A program made the translations under genes and the position numbers. A stretch of DNA of 64,000 bases from Pezizomycotina sp. ARF18 (lineage: Eukaryota > Ascomycota), in assembly GCA_002224055.1 (NCBI GenBank), contig AZLU01000168.1, forward strand, positions 1 to 64,000, read 5' to 3'. The first letter of the stretch is position 1; each line of letters opens with the position of its first letter. Of the stretch, positions 35,552 through 48,455 are shown piece by piece. The notes under the pieces are model-generated. The model was not told the DNA's origin and searched no databases. It saw only the letters and a list, made by a program, of their open reading frames with translations.

Positions 35552-36470
35552 TACTTATTAGTTCGAAATCCCATCTTGAAAGCGTGTTGGTGAATGTGTA
35601 ATTTGGTCGGTGCGCGGCAGAGGATACCTTGATCAGCAAAACAAAATAAAGATATAGCAACCAGCATATATATAAGTATGCGTATATATATATATTTTTC
35701 TAATCAATTCTGTACAAGAAACAGATCAGTCCATGAACGCTAAATACTGTGGACCTGCCTAGGTACATCTTTGAATCTATCATTGAATACTTAGTATGAA
35801 TATAGCGAAACAAATCGCCAAAACATCTTTCTGGTGATCATGGGGTTTTACTTGGGATAATTTAACGTAAAGAATCGTTTATATTCGTAATGGATAATAA
35901 CAAAAGAGAACTTACGCAGCTGAATAAAAACGAAAAGAAAAAAAAAAAAAAAAAAAGACAAGCATTATTGTTAGAAACAAGTAATCTCTAGCTAGTAACA
36001 TGGAAAGCACTAATCGTACTCCAGTAAGGGAAACCAAACACCAGATTGCCGCCCAGTATTAGTTCCCATGCAATTATAACATAAACAAGGATAGAGAAAT
36101 TATAAAAAGACCATTATGAACCCTATTAACCCGGGAGAAGAGAATAAACCATAATAGGTAGAATGGGATAAAACGACGTGAGTCTAAGAGGAAGTGTGAA
36201 GTAGGAAATGTGAGATCAAGAAACCGATACTGAAACCTACCAATGGAAACCATACGGAAGAAAAAAAGAATATAATGAAGATGAAGGAACGTAAACGCTA
36301 TAAGCAGGGGTACGATACGCTTATTTCCGTTTTATTGATCTTTACCCTCTTAGACCGAACCTGTTTGAGGCTCCGAGACCAGCACCTCCTCCATTTTTCG
36401 ATTCCTCCACGCAAAGTGGTTGGCCTATGCTCCGTCTGCTTGACCGGGCTGTTGAGGCCTCTGGCGATTC
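35090..36470. other. Intergenic between convergent genes
   Basis: It contains a (CTTT)n tract (about 35512-35552) and poly(A) at 35938-35956. No gene recognised. Confidence 0.6.
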
Positions 36471-38498
36471 CTACTCCGGAAGCTTGTTGATGCTTCCCCG
36501 AAGACTTCCTATGCCGGTGTCCGCGACTCCTGGAACACCACCCATCGATAGCAGTTCGTCGACGGCAGAAACAAGTTCGCCCTTCTCCTGCCTTTCGACC
36601 TCCAATTCAGCCTTGAGCTCCTTCAGCTCTCGGTGACTCTCCTCGCACTTGACTTTCATCTCTTCGAGCTCCTGCTTCTGCTGCTCAAAGTCCGACGTGG
36701 AAACAACAGGCCCCGTCAGGTGTTCTTCCTTCTCTTCTTCTAGCCTATGAATCTGAGAAGAGAGCTCATTATTGGAAGCTGAAAGCTCAGAATTTCTGTT
36801 TTCGAGCTCCTTGACCCGTTTTTCCCAGCGTGCCGCATACGACTGCTTGAGCGCCCCAACCTTCTGCTCATGCTTCGACTTGTAGAGCGCATGAAGTTCT
36901 TTAGCAACACGTTCGACTGCACTATTAATATCAGCTTCCTTTTGCTTATGAGCAGTGTCGAGGGCCTTCGCCACGGCGGCTTCAACATCCGCGCTATTGC
37001 TGGATGCAACGCTGTTCGGCCGTGAATTGCTCTCATGAGCAATGCTCAGGCTAGTCTTCGTGCGTTCCAATTCCGCTTTCGTCTGTTCGAGGTCAACCTT
37101 GACTTGTTCGAGCTCTGTTTGGGTGCGCTGCTTATCGTCCGTGACTTTGGTAAGTTCACGCTCGCGTTCTTTAACCTTCAGGCGCCAAGACTCTGCTTCC
37201 TCCTGAGCCGCATGGGTTTCCTGACGTTCGGTCTCCAGTAGGCCGATATGCTCAGAAAGTTCTTGCTGAAGCTCGTTCATAACTCGCGCAGCATCTTGGA
37301 ACTTGGTCTCGAGTAGCATGCTTCTTGCTGAGAGATCTTCGTTCTCCTCACGGACCTGCCGCAGCTCTACAATGCCGTTGGAGTAGCGCCGTTCAGCGTC
37401 GGTGAGGGAATCCTTGAGACCCTTAATGACCACATCTTTGCCTGATAGTTCAGCCTTCAGTGCTGTTAATTGGCGAGATAGCTTGACTTGAGGTTTTCCA
37501 ACTCTCGTGGTGTTACTGATGGGATAGAGCGAGGGGTGGGCGGTGGCGGAATATCAAAGTCAAGGAGAAACCGCCTTTCATTAGGGGTGGCTGCGGGAAG
37601 CGGCTGTTTGCTTGGCGAGGCGTTATATTGCTTTTCGGGCGCTGCCGACTGCGAGCGACGGTGGCTCCTCGATGGGGTAGTAGGGTATGCCTTTACCGCG
37701 TTGAATTGTTGGGTAAAGTCTATTAAGTTCACGGTTTGTTCTCCGCCTGGTGTTTTGGTAGGCGTTGAACCGGGTGATTCAGAATACATGGATAGGTTTG
37801 CGATTCTCGAGCCCTAGGGTTGGAGTCGCTGATGGTTGGGTAGATCCAGCTGGGCTCTGGAATTCATTTTTGCCGGGCGTAGTAGGGCGAGAAGATGCGA
37901 GAGACTAAGTGCGAAGAGAGAGAGAGAGAGAGCAAGTTGTCAGTATATTTCTTTATACTTTGATAACTGAAGTTAAAGGTATATAATGGTTGATTCAGGC
38001 CTACCTTTCTCCTTTCGGGCCTCATGCTCTCGCGCTGCAACTGCATATCTAAAAGCTGTACCGTCGACTCATCGTTCGGGTCGTCCTCGACAAGGCGCCT
38101 ACCGAATCCCATTTCGCCTGGGCCGATGACGGTGAGATCTGAAAAACCGCTGTCGTTTCCGATCATATTATCGTCATCAAAATCATCGCCATCATGCTCA
38201 TCAACTTGGGCGAGATGGTTAGGGTTACAGTCGAAGGTGCACGGGCCGTGCGCTCATTCCTGTACTCGTACTTGGCCTTCTTAAGAACCTTTTGAGGGGA
38301 ACTATTTGTGGATCTTGGGTGTTTCGCATCCAGCGACGTGAAAGTCATCGATCTCGAGATGGGACTATTCATCATGCTTTCATCCATAATGGAGAAGTCG
38401 TTACCCTTTGTGAAAAGGTGGAGGGTGACTTGCTTCGGGGAGTGCCAGTATTGCTCTTTGACATTGCATCGGGGAAACCGGTTGGAGTGGTCCGCCAT
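36471..38498 (-). CDS. TACC-like long coiled-coil protein (possible spindle-pole/microtubule factor)
   Basis: The clean C-terminal frame (37433-36471, 320 residues) is almost entirely coiled coil. It contains KELHALYKSKHEQKVGALKQ and SYAARWEKRVKELENRNSEL and ends in EVERQEKGELVSAVDELLSM plus a short tail. The last block resembles the end of the TACC domain, where metazoan proteins have an ELTKICDELI-type motif. The middle part (about 37800-37480) holds NLIDFTQQFNAVKAYPTTPS and RRFLLDFDIPPPPTPRSIPS, continuing RELENLKSSYL and LTALKAELSGKDV. The N-terminal exon, from ATG 38498 or more likely 38464 (MSKSNTGTPRSKSPSTFSQR), includes SGFSDLTVIGPGEMGFGRRL and ends near 38005 at a GTAGGC donor; the acceptor is CTTAG near 37911. 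If it is the Alp7/TacA orthologue it would act at spindle pole bodies with an XMAP215 protein. That identity is inference. Confidence 0.6.
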
Positions 38499-38752
38499 TT
38501 CGCTTCAAGAATCTAAAGTGAACTAGATTCTTGCTTCGATATATATAATCGTGTTTACACTTGGGGAGTTTGTTGAGAAGAGGCAATCAAGTAAGTATCT
38601 GAGATGGATGTAGAATCAATTCGCGAAAATGAGGACGTGATAGTTTTCTAATGGAAGAATAGAAGTAGGACGACCTGTGTCGTGAAGAGGATAAAGCTCT
38701 TTATTCCAAAAGGGGGGCGATTCAAGTTAAATTAAATTAAAAAGAATTTATT

Positions 38753-38784
<32 letters not shown>

Positions 38785-39459
38785 TTTTCTTTACTCCTTT
38801 TTTTTTTTTTTTTTTTTTTTTTTGGTTTCGTTCTGGTCGCTTCTGTATTTTTTTTCCTTTTTCTTGGAGTGGTTGCTACGCGGAATCCAAACAACCTTCC
38901 CGCATAGCAACCGGTTTCTTCAACGCTAAGATCTCAATTGACGACATAGCAGCGAATGTGGATCGTGAAACAGCGATTTTAAGTAACCAAAATAAAATAA
39001 AATAAAATAAAATAAAATAAAATAAAATAAAATAAAATAAAATAAAATAAAAGGGAAAGACAAGTATCAGAGAGCAAGGGAAACAGTGAGATATTCCATT
39101 CAACTTTGCTTAAGTATATATAAGCAATACTCGTGAGTAAGTAAGTAGCTAGAAAGTAATATTTCAGAAATGTAGGCCTGCTTTTTTCTCTTTTGTTCTT
39201 TTTTTTTTTTTCCTTTTTTTTTTTCTTTTTTTCTTTCTTTTGAGGTATCTACTGGCTAGTGGGCTTCTAGAACAAGATCATCCCGTCACCCAAAAGGTAA
39301 GCGAAGGATAACGCAATCGCAGACTCTCAATTTCACAAGTCTTAAATAAATTTTTGTAAGAGCTACCCTATTTTTGTGCATTTACTACTGCAGAGTATAT
39401 CAGAATATATCGTCATCATTATTATTACTTTTGTACCATAACGTTTGACTTCTACCACC
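38499..39459. other. Intergenic with TTTA and AAAAT microsatellites
   Basis: The divergent spacer upstream of the TACC-like and glyoxalase-like genes has (TTTA)n at about 38746-38788, T24 near 38800, (AAAAT)n at about 38990-39053 and T-rich DNA near 39200-39240. No gene recognised. Confidence 0.65.
38990..39053. repeat. (AAAAT)n pentanucleotide microsatellite
   Basis: About 12-13 uninterrupted copies of AAAAT lie in the spacer upstream of the glyoxalase-like gene, close to a (TTTA)n block and a T24 tract. Confidence 0.95.
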
Positions 39460-40381
39460 ATGTCGGCCCAATTAGACCATATCATCTTGCTTGTACCCCA
39501 CGAAACCTTACTCAACCCGCCAGCATGGGTAACTAAGAACTTCACATTAGCACCTGGTGGCAGGCACGCGGACGGTAAAACGGAAAACAAGCTTATCCTT
39601 TTCAAAGATGGGACGTACCTAGAGCTCATAGCATTCGTCAACGATGACGAGAAAGCAAAGGAGGGCACTGGTGGGGTAAAAAGAAGGCCGGCTTGATAGA
39701 CTGGGCCGTGACATTCCCATAGCTCGGTCGGATTCCAAGGATACTACGGAGAGCAATGTAAGCGACCTGGAACATGAGGTTGACAAGCATTTCGAGGACC
39801 TTTCCGAACAGCTCTGGAAGCTGCAAAAGCAACCCGCAGACGAGGAAGGGAATGATGAAAAGCGTATTGCCTACGTCAATCCCGCTGCAGGTGGGAGGAT
39901 ACTAGCGGATGGGAGTGAGATACGATGGAAAGTAGCTTTCCCACGGGTAGGGGCTTCTTCCACGGATAATAAGCTTGCGCTGCCTTTCCTTTGCTACGAT
40001 ATTACCCCGAGAAAGCTCCGTTTTTCAATGTCCGATGAGAAGCTGCTGGACCACCTTGCGGTGCAACAGGAATTGATCAGGTGGGCTTGTTGGTCTCAAA
40101 GGACGAGCGACAGCTTCTCGGACCGCTTATGGCGTCCGCGCTGAATTCCGCTCGGGAGCCGCCGTGGCTCCCGAGCTATACACGACAACGCAGATGGACG
40201 TAGGTACACCTCGGCCAGCCCTAAAAATCCACCGGCCAAAGTTGTCCTAATGACGCCCCTTGCATCAACCGAGTCGAAGAAGCTAGACCACTACGGGAAC
40301 GGCTTCTTAGCGGAAGTCGTGCTACGGGTGGATCATGAAGAGAAAAGCATAGCGAGGACGATGAAGAGAACGGGGTCGTGA
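39460..40381 (+). CDS. Glyoxalase-like domain protein (Glyoxalase_3 type)
   Basis: ATG 39460 sits in the context ACCACCATG and opens MSAQLDHIILLVPHETLLNP. It goes on to NFTLAPGGRHADGKTENKLI and LFKDGTYLELIAFVNDD, the first half of the vicinal-oxygen-chelate-like domain I know from fungal proteins of this family. Later blocks, in shifted frames, are AYVNPAAGGRILADGSEIRW, LALPFLCYDITPRKLRFSMS, ALNSAREPPWLPSY and a final strand segment NPPAKVVLMTPLASTESKKL, ending at 40381. At least four one-base slips occur, the first near 39677 within a G run. No intron is needed. The family has no established substrate; a metal-dependent lyase or dioxygenase fold is only inferred. Confidence 0.75.
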
Positions 40382-41349
40382 TCAAATTCGTTCAGAGAAC
40401 AGGGGCAGAGAAGGCATCAGCAGTTTAAAATAGCAAAATTTGCAGACGGGTAACCACCACAGCAAAGAATCAACCCCCTTTATAGCTGGCTGGACCTTAG
40501 ATAAAGCGGAGATACCATGCTTTATGGTTATTGTTATTATTCCATTGATAATATTACCAAAGAAACGCAAAAGACATATCGACTCATTACATACATGTTC
40601 ATAACCGTTTGGGATGTTTAAGAGAAGGGATATTTTTTGGTGAATTTTTGATTATGGGAAATACAGGAGAGAGATAACACAGTAGAAGTAGAGAAAAGAC
40701 AGCTCATGTATGCCAAAATGCTTATTTTCGTCAGGCAGTGTATATGTGAGTATCATCGTTCGTAAATCGTTAACGACGTCAACGCTCTTTTTTATAATGA
40801 AATGAAAGAAATATACTCGCTTCATAAGCAGAGACAGGACAAAAGCAGAAAGGGACGACAGGAAATGAGTTTGAGCCGTGATTGTTAAGTGCTGTTTAAC
40901 AAATTACTTTTTTTTTAAAAAAAAGAAAGAGCAACAAAAAAAAGGAATGATAAATTATTTGTTTTTGGTAATTATTTCCCCCCCCCAGAAAAAGTGCTGC
41001 GAATACCAACAAAGAAACAACAAGAAATTAAAAAGAAAGAAAGGAGAGGATTAAAGAAAAGACAAGAAATCAACACATCATCGTCATTATAAAAAAAAAC
41101 TTCGTCATATATTTATTATTCATAAAAATGGGAATATTTTGGGAACTTATATTCGAAACATGGGAGAAGGATCAAGGGAAAAATATATATATATCTTGTT
41201 CCATCACCTTTTACCGGTTTCTCAGACCTTTCTATTCTATCTCGAACGGCTTTCATAACAACTTCATACGATCGAGATTGTTTGGGACATATTTAGCGAG
41301 GATACCTAATGGATACGAATTAGCATCAGTATGATCATTCAATGAACAG
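40382..41349. other. Intergenic between convergent genes
   Basis: AT-rich spacer with short A and C runs (for example CCCCCCCCC near 40979). No gene recognised. Confidence 0.6.
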
Positions 41350-43750
41350 TCAACGGATTGAGGTTACGTACCCTGCTGCTGGTGGATAAGTAGGCTGCGG
41401 AGGAACGCCAGTTGCAGAGTATCCGCCGTATGCAGTCGGCATTGGGATGTCAGTTCGAGGGATCTCTTCGGTGGTTCCTGTGTGCTGAGGGGAGAGGTTT
41501 CCGGGCCCCGTCGGTGTAGTGGGAACACTGTCTACTCTGGCTTCACGACTGGCTTCTTTTCCCTATTCTTTTTCTTCCTCTTGTCGTGTAGATGCTTCGC
41601 GGCGATGGCTGCACCGGCCGCGCCAGCCGCAAGTGCCTCCTTGCGGTGCCTGTCGCGGCTACGGCTACGGCTACGGCTGCGACTATGGCTTGGAGCGCGG
41701 TCCGAATAAGAAGAGCTCCGAGACTCTGATCGAGACTTGCGCTTGTCGTACTCATGTTTGGCAGCGAGTCCGGCTCCAGCGGCAAGTGCAGCGGCAGCAA
41801 GCTTACGACCTCGGCTGTGATGGTGTTCATCGTCCGAAGAAGAGGTGTACGAAGAAACTGACTGGGTGCGACCCTTGTGCTTACGATGCTTGCGCGCGGC
41901 ATAGCCAGCTAGACCGGCGGCCTCTGCTAAACGACGGGCTCGGTGGTCACTGTCGCTATCGCTGTAATCACCAGACTCGCGACGCTCTTTCTTGGCCTTC
42001 TCGCGCTTCTTGTATTGGTGGATACCGATTCCGGTTGCGGCTGCTAGGCCAGCGGCAGCAGCTAGCTTCTTCCCCGGGCTATGACTTCTTGGGTACCCGT
42101 TTTCGTTTTCTCCAGCATCTGACCGACGACGGCTTCTGCTGCGCTTGCGGTACTCGTGGACCAAAGCTGCAGCGGTTCCAACTGCAGCGACTTTCTTCAG
42201 CGCAGATCGGGATCTGCTTCTGGAACGAGACCTCGAGGTGGACCTGGATCTCGATCTAGAATACGAGTCTCTGGAGCGTGACCTATGACGGGATTGGGAC
42301 TTTTTTACGCTGGTGGTGAATCGCAGCTGCGGTTCCAACAACGCCAGCTGCCAAAGCAGCCTTCTTAGCTCGGGACAAAGATCTCCTGCGCTTGGAACGG
42401 CCTTCGTCTTCGTCATTGGAATCGTAAGAAGAAACCGAAGACCTGCGTCGCTCCCTGCTCTTCCTGCGATGATGTGCAGCAGCAGCCAGCGCGCCAGCAC
42501 CTGCAACCGCAGCGGCAATCTTCCTCCCCCTATGGTTCTTCGGATGGTGGCCTTCTTCGTCAGAATAGGAAGAAACGGAGCTCGATCGTCTGCTCCGGCG
42601 TTTCTTGTACTCGTGCGCACCGATCGCTGTGGCGGCGATGGCGGCGGCACCGAGAGCTGCCATCTTAGCTTTATCATGTTTCCGGCCGCGAGAAGACGAA
42701 CGGGACCTAGAGCTAGACCGAGACGTTGAGGGTCGCGGGGGACGGGCGAGTACAGGGTCAATGCCGCCCCAACGGCGGCGCCTTCTGCAAAAGGTACCAT
42801 TGCGGATTGAGCATGCGTTCGCCGGGGATCTACCAAGATATCTTCGTCGCGCCGCCATGCGTCAATTTCTACGACTTTGTCGGATCGGCGAGGTGGCATC
42901 GGCATGGCTTCCGAGATTCTGGTCTCCGAACGGCGGGATTCCATCTCGAACCTGTCGGCACGTTCGTTTCCTTTTCGATCTGGAGTGTTTTCTGCCTCTG
43001 GATTTCGAGCTCAAGCTCAAGCTTCCTCTCCTCCTTGGAAGGCTTGTGATGGTGGCTACGGTGATGATGGTAGTATCGCTGGCGGTGATGCCTTTCACTT
43101 CCGCGGCTGTCGGACTCAGACTTGGGCTCTGGTGGACGTTCAACTATGGTGGTAGTGGTCACCTCAACGGGCACGACTTCGGGGGCTCGGCGCCTATAGC
43201 CGTCATCGTAGCGGTCCCGCTCTTCGTACCGATCAACCTCCCGGTAACGGTACGTCCGGTCACCGTGATCGTCTCGCTCAACATCGGCGTATCGATCTCG
43301 CTCGTACTTGCCCTGGTTCCGGTCCCTATCTATGTAGCGATCCCGCTCTTCAACACGTTCACGCTCTTCGAATCTTTCCTCAAAGCGGCGACCATCATCG
43401 AATCGCTCGTAGCGGCCACGCTCACTAAAATTCGGTAATGAGCCGGTAGAGGAACGAGGTCCGGAAACTCTAACTTCCCTACGGTAACCTGGGCCAGTCT
43501 CGGTCATGACCCTGTAATCCGAAGACGGAGGCGATATTACGTAGTCCCGCGTTGCGTAACGGCGCCTTTCGTCTCTGAAGTTTGGGGAAAGAGGCGGACT
43601 ATGAGGCCCTACAGGGATTTGAAATGGCGGCGGATCGCGTAACACTAGCGGACCTGTTCCTACTAGTGGGAAGTGTGGAGACAAAGATCTCCTCCTCTCC
43701 CGATAAAACCTGGGAGGAGGCGGAAAATCGGTGTCCAGGATAACCGGCAT
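41350..43750 (-). CDS. DUF3824 protein with repeated Ala-rich helices and RS/DR-rich linkers
   Basis: ATG 43750 opens MPVILDTDFPPPPRFYRERR. The first 290 residues (43750-42869, clean) are Pro-rich, then an Arg/Asp/Glu repeat (YERFDDGRRFEERFEERERV), then a His-rich patch and a helix (KPSKEERKLELELEIQRQKT). A second part begins ISEAMPMPPRRSDKVVEIDA. The C-terminal half is at least seven Ala-rich segments, for example KMAALGAAAIAATAIGAHEY, KIAAAVAGAGALAAAAHH, KKVAAVGTAAALVHEYRKR, KLAAAAGLAAATGIGIHQYK and ALAAGAAGAAIAAKHLHDK, each followed by a basic KKR cluster and a Ser/Arg or Ser/Asp linker. This is the hallmark of fungal DUF3824 proteins. The end is Pro/Tyr-rich (DIPMPTAYGGYSATGVPPQP), with stop near 41350. 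Frame slips occur near 42900, 42760 and 42310. Function is unknown; long antisense frames here are by-products of the repeats. Confidence 0.8.
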
Positions 43751-45602
43751 ATTTTGAGTATTGGAGGTCTTTGAAACCTATAGGGACGATGGTCCTGCAT
43801 GTTCTGTTAATATATTGGTTCTTTTTCGTTTTATAGCGACAAATCGAAAGGCCAAAAGGTTTAAAATTCGATTTACTCTTCGAGATAAGAGTTTCGAATT
43901 CATTATATATTGCCTTTTCCTACGTTTATAACGCTATAACAAGGAGGAAGCAAAGAAAGGAAAGCGAAGTGTTACTCACGTTTTCTATAGCGGGGTTAAG
44001 TTTTGCTGTAGTGGGTGGGACAGCAGATGCAAGAAATTATAAGCCCGCCTCACTCGTTTAGGCGACTCCCGGCGCGCCGCTTCCTAGATTCTAAGCCTTG
44101 TTTTTTCTCTTTCTGCTTCCTTTCCTCCCTCAATTCTTTACTTTTCTTTTTTTTTTACCACACCCTCTTTTCTTTCTTGATTCTTTCTAGTTATGATCAA
44201 CCTGTTATCTTACTTTGATGACTCGAGGGTTTTGGCTGACGATATCGAATTAAAGATACAAAGGCAGTTATATTTTGTTTTGCTTCTAGGTTGCTTCGGT
44301 TGTTTTATACGGTAAATTGAAGTGAGGATATCTTTGATGAATGTTCGGAATCGAATATAATACCGTCGAATACAGTAACGGAGAAGGGAAAAAAGATCAA
44401 AGGAAGAAAAAGAGCCTTTTGTATCTAATAGGAAATGAAGAGCTCTTATATAGTAGTATATCATGGCCGGCAGCTCAAGGAGGGGTGGGGAAAATAAAAT
44501 ACAAAAAAAAAAAAAAAAAAAAAAACTTGGAAAAAGCAAGGAAGCAGGAAGATAGGAAATTTTTTCTCTAAATTGATAATGTGGGCTGCCCTTTGGTTGA
44601 GAAAAACACAAAATGTACCAGGGTTCTACGTAACCTTTCGCGAATGGGTAATTTCGGTACTCTGACGTCCTTGGATCCGTCGAGACCAGAGCCGTCATAG
44701 ACTCGACCCATACTATTTGCTTGCGGTAAATGCAGTAAATGCAGTAAGTGCTCCTTCTACGGGTTGAATGAAAGTACTTTTCCTTTCTTTTCCTTTTGTT
44801 CACTCGCATTTGAAAACGTGTAAGCACAGGGGCGTTAACTATCAGAACCGCAGAAAAATGCGCGTCGCATATAGTTGGGGAATAGGGCTACTACTGAACC
44901 AAGATGCACTGCCTTCTAAACAGGCTCATGAGCGCTGATGACTGTTGAGTTAAGGCGAGCTTTTTTTTTTTTTTTTTTTTTTTCGAGAAGACTAATAATT
45001 CAATACGGATTGCAAGGGTTTCCGTATTTGCTGGTTTTGTTCCACAAAACGAGGCTTATAATGTAAGAGTGGCCTTTCACCGCAGCGGGCTCATCCTTCA
45101 CAGTGAGGTCCCCATACTATCACGGACTTTCGTTATGTTTCATAGCTCTATCAAAAAGCGGACTATTATTTTACCACCACCCAACAACCTCCGTTTTCAC
45201 TACTGGAAAAAAGTACTGTACTGGTGCCTAGTAAGTATATAGAGAGGTGTGGCTTTCGTCCTTGCGACAGGGATTTCCGCTGGAGGGGAACTTATCGAGC
45301 CTCATGACGTAATTTGTTCGTTGTGAATTCCACCTTCAATTATCTCATCACCAACAAGTTATTTTTCCTCCTTTACTTAGTTATTTTTTCATTAATTTTA
45401 TATATTTCTCCGCTTGATAAACGCCCCTTGCTCACATGGACTATTTTTTTTTTTTTTTACAAAAATAGATGTGTTTCTATTGTTTTCTCGGAAATTGATT
45501 GTCTACCCCAGGTATTCATCACTCTTTTGATCGCATTGAAGCTATGATGTCAGAGGACACCACCATCAAAAATTATCAACACCAACAATTGATGATTTTC
45601 TT

Positions 45603-45639
<37 letters not shown>

Positions 45640-47499
45640 CTTCTTTATGAGCTCTGCTATGCTTAGGTACGGTGACTGGAGAGGACAGATTATGCTATCT
45701 CTAGCTATATCGATGGTCTCTGATATGATCATTCTTATGAAGTCACACTAAAAACAGTCGTGACTTGAGGATGAAGTCGTCTTTGATCGGAGGGATTGTA
45801 TACTGATCTCTTATATCTTTCCATCACGATTTACATCCTCAAAGCAGAGCAAAGCCGTCTACATGCTCAAGTCCCATAGCTTTCCTAAGCTCTATGTCGC
45901 TTCATGATACATTTTTTCTTTTCCCTTACGCGAGCTTCTACGGTAGGCGGACGCAAGCTTTCCTATACATATCATCGACGAAGAGGGGAGTGACGGAACG
46001 TACCTTGAAAAGTGGTGGTAATCGTCGAGGGTATATGACGTTGGCCAAGAATTTTGCAGCCCCAACGGGGTTCAGCCAAAAAAAAAAAAAAAAAAAAAAA
46101 AAAAGGAAAAGGCCCGCTTCAACAACATGGCCAATAGAGACGGCGTTGAGCAATGACACAAAGCACACAAGAAGAAACTGGTATCTGGAAACCGTCGCCC
46201 GTTTTTCTCTCTCGAAATTCGCTAGAAGAACATAATTATTAAACCCGGTAACTAAAGGTGAGTATTGTGCAAAATTGAACTTCTACTATATACCTTCTAG
46301 AATTAACGAAGGATTGGCGAGCACGCGAGATAGCGATGGTCTCTTTACAAATATCGATATACGGTTTTGCAAATTATGATATACGTACGATATACTATAA
46401 TACAACTCCACGGGTAGACATATATTCATACATATATTTGAATTCAAATTAATGTTAAGTTTGGATGAACTGTCGAGTTAGGGGCAAATCTAGAGTCTCT
46501 AGACTCCAAGATCTATCGAGCATGACATCTCTTTTCTTTCTTTTTTTCCCCCCTTGACTATAAAGAATATAAGTCAAAATTGAATATAATACATTATCGA
46601 AATCTTCGAGGCCTGTTTATTATTATTATGACCCCCTTGTTTAGTAATACACGTGTATGGGGGGAGTATCGTCTGTAACGCCGTGAATTTTCACAAGATG
46701 TGCTGGGGCATCAGATGCAGACGAATAAGGAATAATTTTAACACAAGTAATCGTTCGAATCTTCACGGGAAAAGTACTTACTATTCCATTCCTGTGACAT
46801 TTGAACAGCTAACTGTCAACTGCGAAGCTACCACCCAGGGCCTGGCTGGAGGTGCAATAACAATACGTTCGCGGCCAAAAACACTTGAACCTGAAAATTA
46901 CCTTTTGGCCTACTACAGTAGCGATCCGCTACCAGCTGAATCCATGCTGTGCGCCCTATAAATTTCTGTTGCCGTTCGGGAAGCCAGTAAAGGCAAGCTC
47001 GTCGAGGATCTCTTTTGGACGGAGAATTTAATTAATCGCTTTGTAATTACTTAGCGAGCAGATTTAGTCCTCCTGCTACGGAATCCCGGGTTCTTGTTCT
47101 CCTCCCGCGTACGTGTTTCTCTTCCTTTGCATTATTAATGGTTATTGGGGGATTACGCGGACAACGAAGGAGTGAGCGTCGTGTATTGGAAAAATAATAC
47201 GAGATATTCTGCAGAAAAGGATAAAATAATAACTACCGACGCTGTGCGACCCGCATTTTCCTATCCTTCTTGCATATAACAGCCGGCATGGAAGAAATTG
47301 GATTGAAAAGAATTAAAAAGAGCCGTAAATTATATGAGCTATACTAGATATCGTGAGCGATATATTCAACGTAGAAAATAATGATATATGATTATTCCCA
47401 GAATTGGTTTTTCGAATATATGCATTCACGGCCGTGAGATTTAACAGAACATTCGAAAGTATTACCAAACCTCAATTGAAATTCGAAGTGGTTTATTTC

Positions 47500-47532
<33 letters not shown>

Positions 47533-48455
47533 CGTTCACATATGTTTTTGTCTCGTGATGCTGCTCTTTTTTCGAAGTTTCTTTCGCTAAAAAAAAAAAG
47601 AAAAAAAAAAAAAAGGCGGAGGTTCTGGTGGGGGGAGTTTATAGTACTTTTTCCACCCCGCAAAATACCAAACTCCCTTTCCTCTTCATTTCTTACCTGG
47701 GGGTGGTGGCATTTTCTTGCATCCAATTACTGGGATGTTTAAGTAACTAACCGCTGCTGGCTTCGGCACTTGCAGGATGGCTTAGAAGGATCTTTCTCAA
47801 CGCCCAGAATTCCACTAGTAAGCTACTTGACTCCCCCCTCCTCTACTCAATCCACGTTGTCTCACCGCTCGTGTAATCCCTCGAACTAGGCCCCGCTCGT
47901 AGCCTTTGATTTAGACGTCCTCCAAGTATCTACTACGAGGCCTTTTGTCGGACTGGAGAAACATTTAAGCAAGAGCACGTTGTATAAATAGATCGTAAGA
48001 ATCCTTCTCGTTTCCCTCCCTTCTCCTCGACCATTCATAGCTTAAAGCCATAGCTAGCGAGTCTACATCCTTCCATACTTGTCGAATCTTACCCAAGCCA
48101 GTCTGCCAATTGGAGCTTCTCGTTTCAGCGTTGATATCTCCACCTTTGGCTTTTATCCCGTCGCTGTTGTGCTTCTTAATCACGCTTCTCGATCTTCTGT
48201 GAAGACCGTGAGGACAAGATTTCAATCCAACCAATTATCCTTTTCCCTCACGCTCCGTTTCAAACTTCCATTTAAGATTCTGAGCACGCGAGGTCTTCTA
48301 GACTCCTCTCTGTCTTAGACTTTGTGGGGAACTTAAACCCGTAAAGGTTGGAAGTCATCAACAGAAACACGAAAATATACTCCAGCAAAATTACTAGCAT
48401 CGTGAGGTTAATTAAGCTAACAATGAAACAGAATTTATTCCAAAGCGTCGTCGGA
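43751..48455. other. Large intergenic region (4.7 kb), no convincing gene
   Basis: This is the longest gene-poor stretch. It contains T23 near 44961, T35 at 45605-45639, A26 near 46079, A22 near 44505 and (AAT)n at 47501-47532. A 102-residue frame at 46653-46961 (+) and an 89-residue frame at 48234-47965 (-) have ordinary composition but no recognisable motif, so I do not call them genes. Confidence 0.5.

Noticed and set aside
41519-42259. 246-residue plus-strand frame opposite the DUF3824 gene
   Set aside because: It is the antisense of the Ala/Arg/Ser-rich repeats. The minus strand has the recognisable DUF3824 pattern, while this frame is Cys/Arg/Leu-rich with no domain.
46653-46961. 102-residue plus-strand frame in the gene-poor region
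   Set aside because: Composition is ordinary, but there is no recognisable domain, flanking exon or promoter signal. It could be chance.
47965-48234. 89-residue minus-strand frame
   Set aside because: No motif or conserved-looking neighbouring exon was found. I kept it out for lack of support.
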